Shown: positions 34,538 to 43,974, numbered from the stretch's first letter. The stretch: 64,000 nt of DNA from an uncultured Bacteroidales bacterium (GCA_902772965.1 CACYCT010000174.1:1-64000); one strand, 5' to 3'. Notes: a model not told the origin generated them from the sequence alone. Numbers and translations: made by a program.

Positions 34538-34546
34538 GCAAAGTTA
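34538..34546 (-). promoter_or_regulatory. Bacteroidetes -7 box (TAACTTTGC) upstream of the S41 peptidase gene
   Basis: The minus strand reads TAACTTTGC, 30 bases ahead of the chosen ATG at 34508. This supports that start, because a longer ORF beginning at 34541 would overlap the box itself. Confidence 0.6.
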
Positions 34547-34595
34547 CAACAATGCCTCGACATGGGGTGATGTTGATGCGGTTTTTATTGTTTTT

Positions 34596-35720
34596 TCAGT
34601 TTTCGTGTTGCGTAATGAGCAGGGACTTCAGTCGTTCGGCGGTGGTTGTGGCGCTGATGTTGCCCGCGTGTCGGGCTTGTGTCTTGAGGGTGTCGCGGAG
34701 TTTAGGGTCGTCGATGAGGCTGCCCACGGCATCGGCCAGCGCGGAGGCGGTGAGGCCGGTGGTGATTCCCCCTCCGCGCGCGAGGAGTTCTTCCACTCCG
34801 CCGCAGCGCGTGGCCACCACGGGCACGCCGAGCGTGAGTGCTTCGGAGACCACCGTCGGCAGTCCTTCGGCGTCGCTCGGGAGCACGAGGACATCGGCTT
34901 GGGCGAGGGTGGGGTAGGGATTGGTTTGCAGTCCGAGCATGTGAATCCGACCGGAAAGCCGGAGGTGCTCCACTTGCCGCTCCACTTGCCCTCGCATCCG
35001 GCCGTCGCCTATGACCCAGCCTTCCACGTCGTATCCTCTTCGGGTGAGTTCGGCCACGGTGTCGACAAAGCGGTCGGGGCGCTTCACGGTTTCCAGCCGG
35101 CCGAGAAACAGCAGCGTAAACCGCCGGTGTCGGATTGGCGCGGATTGTTCCGACAAGTCTGTAATGCGTTTGCGGTCAATCAGATTCGGAATCACCTCCA
35201 TGGGTGTGTCTACGCTATAGGGGAAGCCGTGCCGCGCCTGGCCGGAGACGAACACGATTCGGTTCACGCGTCGGTAGAACCCGTGCTCGCGGTGCTCCGA
35301 GCCGAAAAAGGGAAGTGTCCAGTGGTTGTCACTCATGTCGGTGTGCACCCAAGTGAGGTGTCGCGCATGGGCAAACGAATCAAGCAGGTAACTGTGCATC
35401 ACCGCGGCCGGCCCTTCGAGCCAGGAGATGACGGTGTGGTATTTCCGGCCGGCGAGGATTTGCCGGAGTCGCCGTTGTTGATAGTTGTGTCGCAGGGGGG
35501 TGTTGTACAGAATGCGTTGCGCGAGTGATTTCCCTTCGGGCGGATAGAGGCTGAAGGCGGTCATCGTGTGGGGCAGTTCAGCAGTCAAAGGGCCGTTCAG
35601 GCGGAAAAAGCACAGGTCGACGGGCTGGTCGGGCAGAACTCGTCGGAGCAGGTCGATGAGCACGCGCTCGGCGCCGCCGACATTCATCGTGTCGGCAAGG
35701 ATGAGTGTGCGCGGTGTCAT
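34596..35720 (-). CDS. Glycosyltransferase family 4, 374 aa
   Basis: The start is the ATG at 35720, which overlaps the stop of the upstream GT2 gene. The N-terminal acceptor domain starts TLILADTMNVGGAERVLIDLL. The donor domain has FTLLFLGRLETVKRPDRFVD and the GT4 signature with two Glu (PSDAEGLPTVVSEALTLGVP), then VATRCGGVEELL. It probably builds a surface glycan together with the GT2 partner immediately upstream. A longer frame continues upstream but overlaps the GT2 gene in another frame. Confidence 0.92.
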   Translation of the reverse strand: MTPRTLILADTMNVGGAERVLIDLLRRVLPDQPVDLCFFRLNGPLTAELPHTMTAFSLYPPEGKSLAQRILYNTPLRHNYQQRRLRQILAGRKYHTVISWLEGPAAVMHSYLLDSFAHARHLTWVHTDMSDNHWTLPFFGSEHREHGFYRRVNRIVFVSGQARHGFPYSVDTPMEVIPNLIDRKRITDLSEQSAPIRHRRFTLLFLGRLETVKRPDRFVDTVAELTRRGYDVEGWVIGDGRMRGQVERQVEHLRLSGRIHMLGLQTNPYPTLAQADVLVLPSDAEGLPTVVSEALTLGVPVVATRCGGVEELLARGGGITTGLTASALADAVGSLIDDPKLRDTLKTQARHAGNISATTTAERLKSLLITQHEN

Positions 35721-36691
35721 TTGCGGAGTTTTTGAATCCATTGTTTGGCCCGCCGGTTCCAGGCTACGGCTTTCCGAAGCAGCCACGGGTGCCGGAGCAG
35801 CCGCTGAATGACACGGCTTTTGCGTGTGAAATGCTCTGACGGATAGTGGCACACGTCGCGATACCACTGGTCTGACGTGTCCACCTCGTTCATCATAAAG
35901 GCGAACCGGTGGAGTTCCATTTGCCGCACGAGAGGTTCGAGGCGTTGGTCCAGCCCGCGGCGGCGGAGTTCCTCGCGGATCTTGTTGAAGTGCTCGCGCC
36001 AAAGCGGCTGACGATGGAGTGTTCCGGTAACGGAGAGGGAGTCGGAGTTGTAGTAGTAGTTGTAGATGGAGATGTCGTTGAACAGCCCCATCCGTCTGAC
36101 GTAAGCCGAGAGGCGGATATTGATTAGGATGTCCTCGCTCGGGAGGCGCACTCCGACTGGCGGGAAGACGTCGTTGAGCCAGAGTGCGCGCCGTCCGAGG
36201 CAGAAGCATGAGCCGCAGACGCATCGTGGGTCGAGCAGATATTCGAGAAACTCGTCGCCGGAGAGGATTCCCTCGCGCGCGTGGTACTCGGGCCTTTCTC
36301 CCGCGGGCATAATCCTGTTCCACGCGCCGTAAACGAGGTCGAGATTGTGTTCCACGGCCCGGTCGTAGAGGTCTTGCACGGCGTTGGTGGGCAGTGTGTC
36401 GTCGGAGTCAAAGGGGAAGATCCACTCGCCCCGGGCGGCTGTCGCTCCGGTTCTGCGCGTTTCGGCCAATCCGCGGTTGGTGGGGTGGTGAACCACGCGC
36501 ACTCGGCTGTCTCGGGCGGCATATTCGTCGGCGATTGCCCCTGAGCGGTCGGGCGACCCGTCATCAACCACCACCACTTCGAGCGCGCAGAAGGTTTGCG
36601 CCAGCGCCGAGTCAATCGCGCGGGCCAGTGTCTTCTCCACTTTATAGGCCGGCATCACAATCGACACCGTTACAGTTGACTTGTCGTTCAT
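35717..36691 (-). CDS. Glycosyltransferase family 2 (GT-A fold), 324 aa
   Basis: The N-terminal GT2 domain has VSIVMPAYKVEKTLARAIDS, then VVVVDDGSPDRSG and WIFPFDSDDTLP (the DxD-like metal/nucleotide motif). The C-terminal part (about residues 200-324) is helical and basic. Start ATG at 36691 is preferred over upstream in-frame openings because the GT2 motif begins only 10 residues in. It lies 5 nt after the histidine kinase gene and its stop overlaps the GT4 start by ATGA. Confidence 0.92.
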   Translation of the reverse strand: MNDKSTVTVSIVMPAYKVEKTLARAIDSALAQTFCALEVVVVDDGSPDRSGAIADEYAARDSRVRVVHHPTNRGLAETRRTGATAARGEWIFPFDSDDTLPTNAVQDLYDRAVEHNLDLVYGAWNRIMPAGERPEYHAREGILSGDEFLEYLLDPRCVCGSCFCLGRRALWLNDVFPPVGVRLPSEDILINIRLSAYVRRMGLFNDISIYNYYYNSDSLSVTGTLHRQPLWREHFNKIREELRRRGLDQRLEPLVRQMELHRFAFMMNEVDTSDQWYRDVCHYPSEHFTRKSRVIQRLLRHPWLLRKAVAWNRRAKQWIQKLRK

Positions 36692-36696
36692 GACCG

Positions 36697-37653
36697 TTAT
36701 CGGGTTTGGTTTGCCTCCGACGCTCTGTTGTGCTTGATTTTGAGCGTGAATTGGAACTGTACACCTCCGTTGGGTGGGCGGGAAGCGGAGATTTGTCCTC
36801 CGTGGAAATTGACGGAGTTTTTCACGATGGCCAGTCCGAGGCCTGTACCGCCCATGGCCCGGCTTCGTCCTTTGTCCACTCTGTAGAACCGCTCGAACAG
36901 TCGCGGGAGGTGTTCCTCGCTGATACCTACGCCGTTGTCGGCGAAGGTGAATCGCCATTGGTCGCCCTCGTTCCGAGCCGTGATTACAACGCTTGCCCCA
37001 TCGCCGGCATAATGGAGCGCGTTGTCGGTCAGGTTTCGGAAGATGGTGTAAATCAACTGTTTGTTTCCTTCGATGATGATGTCTTCGGGGAGGTAGTTCT
37101 TGTAGGTTTGGTTCCGGTTTTCGATTTCGAATTCCGATTCGGCGATGATGTCGGCCACGATGTTGTCCACGTTGACGCGCTCAACGAGGATCATGTCGGT
37201 TGCGAAGTCCATTCGGTTTAGTGTCGACAGGTCGGTGAGCAGTGCGGTGAGGCGTCGCGCCTGGAAGTTGGTTCTGACGAGGAAATGCTGTCGCTGCTCG
37301 GGTCCGATTTGCGGGTTGTCGAGCAGGGTGTCGGTGTATCCGAGGATTGAGGCGACGGGAGTTTTGAGTTCGTGGGCGATGTTTTGCGTGAGTTCGCGTC
37401 GCATAAGAGCCTGCTGTTCGGCCTGCTCGCGGCTGATTCGCCGGTCCATTTGCCTGGCGAAACGCAGGAGGATAAGTCCGAGCACCGTCATGGCGGCTAT
37501 CGAGAAGGTTACCAGATGCCAGTCTTCGGCCATGTTGAAGGGGTGGAACCGTTTGCGGTCGTAGTCGTCAAAGATGATGAAAATGGTTGCGTATGCGAGG
37601 AAGATGAGCATCACCGCAATCCACATTTTTTTCCCTTCCGAAATTTTTTTCAT
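36697..37653 (-). CDS. Membrane sensor histidine kinase, 318 aa
   Basis: Two hydrophobic helices (residues ~10-28 and ~46-65) bracket a very short periplasmic loop, so sensing is probably in or near the membrane. The HisKA motif is IAHELKTPVASI with the phospho-accepting His94. The ATPase domain has the N box (NLTDNALHYA), G1 (FADNGVGISEEHLP) and G2 (GGTGLGLAIVK). It pairs with the OmpR-type regulator at 37650-38333, whose end overlaps its start by 4 bp. The pair resembles the RprX/RprY type of Bacteroides by domain layout, but orthology was not tested. Confidence 0.93.
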   Translation of the reverse strand: MKKISEGKKMWIAVMLIFLAYATIFIIFDDYDRKRFHPFNMAEDWHLVTFSIAAMTVLGLILLRFARQMDRRISREQAEQQALMRRELTQNIAHELKTPVASILGYTDTLLDNPQIGPEQRQHFLVRTNFQARRLTALLTDLSTLNRMDFATDMILVERVNVDNIVADIIAESEFEIENRNQTYKNYLPEDIIIEGNKQLIYTIFRNLTDNALHYAGDGASVVITARNEGDQWRFTFADNGVGISEEHLPRLFERFYRVDKGRSRAMGGTGLGLAIVKNSVNFHGGQISASRPPNGGVQFQFTLKIKHNRASEANQTR

Positions 37654-38333
37654 CCGATGAAACAGTATCCGAATCCCTGTTTGGTTGTGATCAGTGCGGC
37701 GTAAGGTCCGATTTTCTTGCGCAGTCGGGTTATGTTGACGTCCACGGCCCGTTCAGTCACGATTACGTTTGGGGGCCAGGCCTCGCGGATGAGTTGTTCG
37801 CGTGATAGCACTTGTGAGCGCCGCGAGAGGAGCGTGTAAAGCAGTTCGAACTCTGTTTTGGTGAGTTGCACCTCGTTTCCGTCGACGGTGACCTGCTTGA
37901 GGTCGAGGTTCACTCTCAGTCCCTCGTAAGAGAGGATTTTATGTGGTTGCGGGTTGTTTCGGCGCAGCACAGCCGAGACGCGCGCCACAACCTCCCGGAC
38001 GGAGAACGGTTTTGTCACGTAGTCGTCGGCTCCGAGGTCGAAGCCGTGCAGCGTGTCGGCCTCAGTGTCTTTTGCAGTGAGGAAGATGATGGGTGTGGCT
38101 TTTGCGTCGGGGTAGTTTTTCAGCGTCTCGGCGAGTTGAAATCCCGACATTCCTGGCATAAGCACATCGAGCAGGAAGAGATCGAATTGGGCGAGGTCGG
38201 TTCCCATCGCCTCGATGGCCGAGTGCGCCACGCTGACTTTGATTCCCGCGGCTTCGAGATTGAAGCGCAGAATTTCGCACAGGTCGGTTTCGTCGTCGAC
38301 GATGAGGATGTGGTTAGGCTTGAAGTTTGGCAT
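37650..38333 (-). CDS. OmpR/PhoB-family response regulator, 227 aa
   Basis: The receiver domain has HILIVDDETDLC (Asp13/Asp14), the phospho-acceptor Asp56 in LFLLDVLMPG, and Lys108 in GADDYVTKPF. The C-terminal winged-helix DNA-binding domain (residues ~130-227) contains LTKTEFELLYTLLSRRSQVL and VDVNITRLRKKIG. It is the cognate partner of the histidine kinase that follows directly. Targets are unknown; the adjacent glycosyltransferases are candidates by position only. Confidence 0.95.
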   Translation of the reverse strand: MPNFKPNHILIVDDETDLCEILRFNLEAAGIKVSVAHSAIEAMGTDLAQFDLFLLDVLMPGMSGFQLAETLKNYPDAKATPIIFLTAKDTEADTLHGFDLGADDYVTKPFSVREVVARVSAVLRRNNPQPHKILSYEGLRVNLDLKQVTVDGNEVQLTKTEFELLYTLLSRRSQVLSREQLIREAWPPNVIVTERAVDVNITRLRKKIGPYAALITTKQGFGYCFIG

Positions 38334-38356
38334 ATGCGTTGTGTTGTGAATTGTTG

Positions 38357-39016
38357 TCAGATTTTGTTTCCGTAGAGGAGGTCGCCCGCATCTCCGAGTC
38401 CGGGCACGATGTATGCGTGTTCGTTCAGTTGTTCGTCGAGCGCGCAGGTCCAGATGGTGGTGTTTTCGGGGAAGTTGTCTTTGACGAAGTCGATGGCTTG
38501 CCGTGATGCGATTACCGAGGCGATGTGGATGTCGGCGGGAGTTCCGTGGGTGAGCAGAGCCTGGTAGGCGAGCAGCATGGAGCGCCCAGTGGCGAGCATG
38601 GGATCGGAGATGATGAGTGTCCGCTGTTCGATGGAGGGCGCGGCGAGGTATTCGATGTGGATGTCGAATTGGTCGGATCCGTCGCGGTATTTCCGGTATG
38701 CGCTCACGAACGCGCTTTCGGCCTCGTCTAAGAAGGAAAGCATGCCTTCGTGCAACGCGAGGCCTGCCCGGAGGATGGTTGCGAGCACGACGTGTTCGGT
38801 GTTGATGATATCGGTTGGTGCTGTTCCGAGGGGCGTGGCCACGTCGCGCTTGGTGGCGGGAAGGGTTTTGGAGATTTCGTATGCGAGTATTTGTCCGAGG
38901 CGGTGCACATTATTCCGGAATCGTGCGCTGTCGGTCTGAATGTCGCGGTCTCGCAGTTGCGCCATGTAGTGGCTCACGAGCGAGCTGTTTGTGCTGAGGT
39001 TGTTGAGTTTGTTCAT
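38357..39016 (-). CDS. upp: Uracil phosphoribosyltransferase Upp
   Basis: Salvages uracil with PRPP to UMP. The 219-aa product has ATILRAGLALHEGMLSF (uracil-side loop), the PRPP-binding motif RTLIISDPMLATGRSMLLAY (residues ~132-151), and the uracil-specific C-terminal motif YIVPGLGDAGDLLYG. It lies between the response regulator and ribF on the same strand. Confidence 0.95.
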   Translation of the reverse strand: MNKLNNLSTNSSLVSHYMAQLRDRDIQTDSARFRNNVHRLGQILAYEISKTLPATKRDVATPLGTAPTDIINTEHVVLATILRAGLALHEGMLSFLDEAESAFVSAYRKYRDGSDQFDIHIEYLAAPSIEQRTLIISDPMLATGRSMLLAYQALLTHGTPADIHIASVIASRQAIDFVKDNFPENTTIWTCALDEQLNEHAYIVPGLGDAGDLLYGNKI

Positions 39017-39047
39017 TTTCGGGCTTGTCGCTTTCGGCTATTTCGGG

Positions 39048-40007
39048 TTAGAACGGAAGTGTGAACCATTGTCGGGCGTTTTCTTTGTCGGCGCTGAGTT
39101 GCCGGCTGAGTTGTTCGAGGTTGTCGAATTGCGTTTCCTCGCGCAGGAATTCGAAGAAACTGACGGTGATTTTCTTGCCGTATATGTCTTGGTCGAAGTC
39201 GAAGATGTTGACTTCGACCGACACGTCGGTGGTTCCGCCGAGTGTGGGGCGCACGCCCACGTTGGCCATTCCCTCATAGATTTCATCGTCGTATTCGGGA
39301 ATCTCCACTTGCACGGCATATACGCCGAATCGGGGCAGGATTTGTTGCGGGTCGATGTGTCCGACGTTGGCGGTGGGGAATCCGAGTTTCCGTCCGTTTC
39401 CGAATCCGTGCACCACCACCCCTTCGATGGTGTACGTGGACATCATCAGTTCATTGGTTTTCGTGATGTTACCGTTTCGAATGAGTTGCCGGATAATGGA
39501 GGAACTTACTTTCTCGTTGTTTTCTGTTTCTTCTTTCTCGATACATACGCGTATGCCGAGTTCGTGTCCAAGTTCCTGGAAGTTGATGTTTTTCCCGTCG
39601 GAGCCGAAGTGTTGGTTGTATCCCATCAGGAGAATGTCGACACCGTACTTGTCGCGCAGGAAGGTGAGGAACTCACGTGCGGTTTGTCGCGCGAACTGTT
39701 TAGTGAACGGGAGCACGAGCAGGAAAACCGGATCTGTGAGCCGGCTGAAAAAACTCTGAATGTCATCGAGGCGCTGCCGGTTGGTCTGAATGGTTCTGAA
39801 TGGGTCGCCGGCTTTGCTGCCGAGCACGAATTGCGGGTGCCGGTCGAAGGTGACCAGCAGCGGCTGACGGTCGTTTTGGTATCCGCGTCCGTATAATTCC
39901 TCAGCGATGTGCCGGTGTCCGGTGTGGAATCCGTCGAACATTCCGATGGTGGCTATGGTTGTGTGCGGCTGCAGCCGGTCGGCGTCAGTCAGACGTGTCG
40001 GAATCAT
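39048..40007 (-). CDS. ribF: Bifunctional riboflavin kinase/FAD synthetase RibF
   Basis: The N-terminal FMN adenylyltransferase domain has IATIGMFDGFHTGHRHI (GxFDGxHxGH), and FTKQFARQTAREFL and GYNQHFGSDGKN loops in the middle. The C-terminal riboflavin kinase domain has GFGNGRKLGFPTANV with the Thr-Ala-Asn flavin/ATP site and ends in FEFLREETQFDNLEQL. Size (319 aa) is normal. Its start overlaps the 3' end of the upstream SDR gene by 23 bases, in a different frame. Confidence 0.95.
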   Translation of the reverse strand: MIPTRLTDADRLQPHTTIATIGMFDGFHTGHRHIAEELYGRGYQNDRQPLLVTFDRHPQFVLGSKAGDPFRTIQTNRQRLDDIQSFFSRLTDPVFLLVLPFTKQFARQTAREFLTFLRDKYGVDILLMGYNQHFGSDGKNINFQELGHELGIRVCIEKEETENNEKVSSSIIRQLIRNGNITKTNELMMSTYTIEGVVVHGFGNGRKLGFPTANVGHIDPQQILPRFGVYAVQVEIPEYDDEIYEGMANVGVRPTLGGTTDVSVEVNIFDFDQDIYGKKITVSFFEFLREETQFDNLEQLSRQLSADKENARQWFTLPF

Positions 40008-40839
40008 TGGGCAGGTGTTTTTTGATGATGCGCATGGTGTCGTTGCAGAGTTTGATGAACACGTCGCGGTTTTTGAGTATGGAACTGGTTTTGATTTGTG
40101 TGGAAGAGCCCTGGAAGATGAATCCTGTGTCGGAGGATTCGAGCGCTCTCATGGTGGGTATGACTCCTGCTTCGGGGTTGGTGATGGGTTTTACGATGTA
40201 GTCTGCGGCGCGGTCGAGCCACCGGTGCAGGGCGAGCACGCTGGTGTTGATTACGCCCGGGTTGACGCAGTTGACGCTCACGTGGCGTGTTTTCATCACG
40301 GTTGACATATAGATGGAGAACAGTGTGAGCGCGAGTTTGGCCTGTGCGTAGGAGCCGATTTGCGTGAAGTTGCTCACGGCGGGGAATTCGTAGGGCAGTG
40401 AGACGAGGCGGCGTGAGATGCTGGTTGACAGAATGATTCGTCCGCCTTCGGTCATCAGGGGGTACATGGCCATTGACAGCAGTGCGGTGCTGAGGAAGTT
40501 GACTTGTATGGTGTGCTCGTATCCGTCGGGCGAGATTCGGCTGTGCCGGGGCAGTGTTCCGGCGTTGTTGACCAAGGCTGCCACGGGTCGGTTGAGTGCG
40601 CGAATGCGGTTGACAAAGTCGGTTACCATGCTGAAGGCGCTCAGGTCGAGTTGCACGGCCTGGATGTCGCTGTTTCCGGTTTCGGCTTTGAGTTGCTCGG
40701 CGTAGCGTTGCGCTTTTTCCTGGTCCCTGCAGGCGAGCACGAGCGGTTTTTTCTGCTCGGCCAGTCGCCGGGCGATGACGGTACCCATAGCGTCGGTCGC
40801 GCCGGTGACGATGTAGATGGGATTGTGGTTGGTATCCAT
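39985..40839 (-). CDS. Short-chain dehydrogenase/reductase, 284 aa
   Basis: Classical SDR motifs are present: cofactor loop TGATDAMG (residues ~12-19), NNAG (~88-91), Ser-containing STSISRRL with the catalytic Ser, and YAQAKLAL with the Tyr-x3-Lys pair. The Arg at the end of the second strand (LACRDQEKA) suggests NADPH preference. Substrate unknown. It ends 23 bases inside the ribF coding region. Confidence 0.88.
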   Translation of the reverse strand: MDTNHNPIYIVTGATDAMGTVIARRLAEQKKPLVLACRDQEKAQRYAEQLKAETGNSDIQAVQLDLSAFSMVTDFVNRIRALNRPVAALVNNAGTLPRHSRISPDGYEHTIQVNFLSTALLSMAMYPLMTEGGRIILSTSISRRLVSLPYEFPAVSNFTQIGSYAQAKLALTLFSIYMSTVMKTRHVSVNCVNPGVINTSVLALHRWLDRAADYIVKPITNPEAGVIPTMRALESSDTGFIFQGSSTQIKTSSILKNRDVFIKLCNDTMRIIKKHLPNDSDTSD

Positions 40840-40865
40840 ATGCGGTAGGGGGATGTTTAGTGGAG

Positions 40866-42137
40866 TTATTCGGGTTGTTTGACGTGGAGTTTGAGCAGTT
40901 CGATTCTGGCTGCGGTTTTCCGCGTGATTTCGATTTCGTATTTTCCGTCGTCGATACGCTCACCTACAGCGGGAATGGCCTCGTTGATGTGGAGTACGTA
41001 TCCGGCAAGGGTTTGGTAGTCGTCGCTTTCGGGCAGGTCGAGGTGGAATCGGTCGTTGATTTCCTCGATTTCGAGGCGTCCGCTGAGTTCGTAGGTTTCG
41101 GGGTCGATTTGTCGTGCTGTGAGGTGGTTGCGGTCGTGCTCGTCTTCGATTTCTCCGAAGATTTCCTCCACGAGATCCTCCAGGGTGAGCATGCCTGAGG
41201 TTCCTCCGAACTCATCGAGGACGATTGCCATGGAGCGTTTTTTGTCGAGCAGCTGCTGCATCATTTTTCTGGCCAGCAGTGTCTCGGGGGCGAAGATGAC
41301 GGGTTTGATGCGGGTTTTCCAGTCGATGTTCAGGTTGAATAGTTCGCTCACCTGGATGAATCCTTCCACGTTGTCGATCTCGTCGCGGTAGACCACGATT
41401 TTGCTCAGTCCGGATTTGGAGAACAGGGCCACGAGTTGGTCGCGTGTTGTGTCTGTGATGTCGACGGCGACAATCTCGTTTCGCGGCACCATGCAGTCGC
41501 GCAGGCGTGTGTCTCCGAAGTCGAGCGCGTTCTCGAAGAGTTTCACCTCGTGCTCGACGGTTTTGTCGGCGTCTTCGTGCTTGTCGATGTTTTCTTGCAG
41601 GAAGGCGTCGAGTTCGTCGATGGTGATGAGTCCGAGGCGGTCGGATTTGGCTTTGATTCCGAACAGGCGCATCAGGGCCACGGAGAGCATTTGCGTGAAC
41701 CGGGAGATGGGGTATAGGAGCAGGTATACCGTCAGCAGCGGGAGTGAGAAAGTTCTGAGCGAGTAGTTCGGGTTGATCCGGAACACGGCTTTCGGCAGGA
41801 ACTCGCCGGCGAAGAGGATGAGCAAAGTGGAGATGACGGTTGTGCTGAGCAGGAGCACGAAGTCGTTGTTTCCGAACAGGTTTGTCAGAGGCCTTGCGAG
41901 CAGGTTTGCCATCGCGATGGAGTAGACGACGTTGACGATGTTGTTCCCGATGAGCAATGTAGAGATGAACATTTCTCGGTGGGAGTAGAACACGTTGATG
42001 ATCCGGTCGATGATTCCGCCGCGGGCGATGTCGATTTCCGCTCTGACTTTACTTGAGGAGATGAATGCGATTTCCATTCCCGAGAAGAAGCCCGAGAGCA
42101 GGAGTGATAGAATGACTATGATGAGTGAAGTGGTCAC
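40866..42137 (-). CDS. CNNM/CorC-type hemolysin-family transporter (GldE-like), 423 aa
   Basis: The N-terminal DUF21 (CNNM) membrane domain spans residues ~1-190 with the small-residue signature SGFFSGMEIAFISSS and later LLYPISR. A CBS pair follows (~200-330: MVPRNEIVAVDI and DEFGGTSGMLTLEDLVEEIFG). The C-terminal CorC_HlyC domain (~340-420) has GRLEIEEINDRFHLDLPES. This family transports Mg2+/divalent cations or acts in envelope maintenance. Bacteroidetes homologues include the gliding-associated GldE, but no gliding genes are near. It follows lptC on the same strand. Confidence 0.9.
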   Translation of the reverse strand: MTTSLIIVILSLLLSGFFSGMEIAFISSSKVRAEIDIARGGIIDRIINVFYSHREMFISTLLIGNNIVNVVYSIAMANLLARPLTNLFGNNDFVLLLSTTVISTLLILFAGEFLPKAVFRINPNYSLRTFSLPLLTVYLLLYPISRFTQMLSVALMRLFGIKAKSDRLGLITIDELDAFLQENIDKHEDADKTVEHEVKLFENALDFGDTRLRDCMVPRNEIVAVDITDTTRDQLVALFSKSGLSKIVVYRDEIDNVEGFIQVSELFNLNIDWKTRIKPVIFAPETLLARKMMQQLLDKKRSMAIVLDEFGGTSGMLTLEDLVEEIFGEIEDEHDRNHLTARQIDPETYELSGRLEIEEINDRFHLDLPESDDYQTLAGYVLHINEAIPAVGERIDDGKYEIEITRKTAARIELLKLHVKQPE

Positions 42138-42155
42138 GGTTGTCGTGTGGTTGTG

Positions 42156-42722
42156 TTACGGGTTCGGCATTCTGCTTTCGTCAACTGGGAAGATGGCCTC
42201 GACGCTTCGGAGGGTGTAGTTGGTGAATTGCTCGTTGCTCCGGTATCCGTATCCTTCGATGACGCGTCCGGATTTTTCGATGTGGATAAACGCTTCGGAG
42301 TAGAGTTCGTGGTTGGCTTGGTTCCAGAAGAGTTGGTCTGTCAGGATAACGTCTCCGGCGGCGTTTGTGATTCGGACGTTTCTGTTGAGGTCCCACAGCC
42401 GGAGCTGCTCGTCGTAGTATGCCGAGTCGCATTTGATGGTTGTGACGGGTTTCAGGGCAGAGTCGAGTTCTTCGGCCTGCACTCCGTTGGGGAAGATCCA
42501 GTGCGGTTTGGTGGCTTCCTCAAACATGAGCCATCGTGGTGTCGTGATCCGGTATCTCGACATTCCGTTGTCGCTGATGATGGTCTGCACCTGTCGGGTG
42601 TCCATGGTGGGCACGGAGTCGGGATTGGTGGGGTGCGCGACGACGGAATCGAGTTCGCCGTCTTTGCAGGCCGTTATCGAGACTGCAAGGGTGAGGGCGA
42701 GAATGAGCGTTTGTCGTCGCAT
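42156..42722 (-). CDS. lptC: LptC-like LPS export periplasmic lipoprotein, 188 aa
   Basis: The start at 42722 gives a lipoprotein signal (VSITAC, Cys19); an upstream in-frame opening would place it after 14 residues that overlap the preceding gene. The mature part is one LptC/OstA-like beta-jellyroll: WIFPNGVQAEELDSALKPVT, IKCDSAYYDEQLRLWDLNRN, VRITNAAGDVILTDQLFWN. LptC bridges the inner-membrane LptB2FG complex and LptA in lipopolysaccharide transport. The neighbouring barrel-type and CNNM genes are typical for Bacteroidales. Confidence 0.85.
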   Translation of the reverse strand: MRRQTLILALTLAVSITACKDGELDSVVAHPTNPDSVPTMDTRQVQTIISDNGMSRYRITTPRWLMFEEATKPHWIFPNGVQAEELDSALKPVTTIKCDSAYYDEQLRLWDLNRNVRITNAAGDVILTDQLFWNQANHELYSEAFIHIEKSGRVIEGYGYRSNEQFTNYTLRSVEAIFPVDESRMPNP

Positions 42723-42736
42723 GTGGCCGTGTTGAG

Positions 42737-43969
42737 TTATCGGATTTTGTTTTTCCAGAACCACATTTCGTTCACGTTCACGGAGAGCGTGATGTTGAAG
42801 TAGTCTTCTTCAATCATGGTTGTCGGGGAGGAGTAGCGATGTTTCCATTCGAGACCGATGTTGAAGGTTGTCTTTCCGTTGGGCACGGGCAGGCCGATAC
42901 CGATGGATGCTCCGTAGTCGCGCAGGTTGTTTCCTGAGATGTTGATGTAGTCGTGGTTGTAGTACGCTCCGGCGCGGAAGGCCATGGCTCCGAAGTAGGA
43001 TCCGCGGCGGTTAGGCGTGTATTGCAGTCCGAGCGCGGCTTTGTAGCGGTTGTCCCATTTTTGGTTTGGCGTTTCGAATCCGGCGAGTGGCTGGTATTTA
43101 GCCGAAGCCCAGTTCTGGTAGGTGAAGTCGGCTTCGGCTGTGAGTTTGCGGTTCCAGGTGTAACTCAGGCCGGCTCCGATGGTGTGCGGCCGGCTGAAGT
43201 TGCCTGCCAGGGAGGTGTATCCGACGGTGTCGCGTCGTGTGTCTTGTGTGTCGTAGAGGGTTCCCCATGTGTGTCCGTGGAAGGAGAGTGGTGGCTGGTA
43301 GGCGAGTCCGAGCACGAGTTTGTCGTTGCCGATGTTTGCCACGTACTGCGCTCCGAGGTGGAGGTTCCAGTCGCGCACTTCGAGTGTGCGCTGGAAGTAG
43401 GAGATGGAAGATGAGGTGACGGAGGTGTAGTTGGTTGTAGTACCGAAGAGGTAGGCCACGTTTGCTCCGAGGCTGAATCCTTTGAAGATTTCGTATCCCG
43501 CTCCGGCATAGAGTTGGAGCAGTCCCCCGCTTCCTGAGCGGGTTTCCGATCCGTGGTCGATGTCTGAGCCGAAGGAGTATCCCACGGAGGAGTAGGGCAC
43601 GAGGCCGAAGGAGCCGCCGAGGCGTTTTGTGATGCGGAATTGTGCCGTGAGGTAGTCGAGTCCGCCTCCGAAGTTGTATCCTCGCTTCCCGTTTTCTTTC
43701 GACCAGAGGTTTGTCAGGTCAACTCCGACGTCCCAGAGGAAAGTCAGGGAGTCGACTTGCGAGTAACTTGCTGGGTTCATCACGTTTACTACTCGTTGTC
43801 CTGTCATGGCGTATCCGACGCCCCCCATGGAGCGCTGGATTCCTGAAGCGTTGTCGCTGAGCAGTCCGTATCCGATTCTGGAGTAGGGGCTTGTTGTGCT
43901 TCCTTGCGCGAAGGCGATTGAGCAGGCGATTGAAGCGAGTGCTGCGAGCAGGATGTGTTTGGTTTTCAT
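42737..43969 (-). CDS. Outer-membrane beta-barrel protein (FadL/OmpP1-like), 410 aa
   Basis: A signal peptide (residues 1-21) is followed by YSRIGYGLLSDNASGIQRSM and then MGGVGYAM, the N-terminal pattern of FadL/TodX-type porins in Bacteroidetes. The remainder is alternating beta strands rich in aromatics and Gly (RPHTIGAGLSYTWNRKLTAE, GASIGIGLPVP), ending near NEMWFWKNKIR. It may move hydrophobic molecules across the outer membrane or act as a structural barrel. It is 14 nt ahead of lptC in the same direction. Confidence 0.8.
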   Translation of the reverse strand: MKTKHILLAALASIACSIAFAQGSTTSPYSRIGYGLLSDNASGIQRSMGGVGYAMTGQRVVNVMNPASYSQVDSLTFLWDVGVDLTNLWSKENGKRGYNFGGGLDYLTAQFRITKRLGGSFGLVPYSSVGYSFGSDIDHGSETRSGSGGLLQLYAGAGYEIFKGFSLGANVAYLFGTTTNYTSVTSSSISYFQRTLEVRDWNLHLGAQYVANIGNDKLVLGLAYQPPLSFHGHTWGTLYDTQDTRRDTVGYTSLAGNFSRPHTIGAGLSYTWNRKLTAEADFTYQNWASAKYQPLAGFETPNQKWDNRYKAALGLQYTPNRRGSYFGAMAFRAGAYYNHDYINISGNNLRDYGASIGIGLPVPNGKTTFNIGLEWKHRYSSPTTMIEEDYFNITLSVNVNEMWFWKNKIR

Positions 43970-43974
43970 TATGC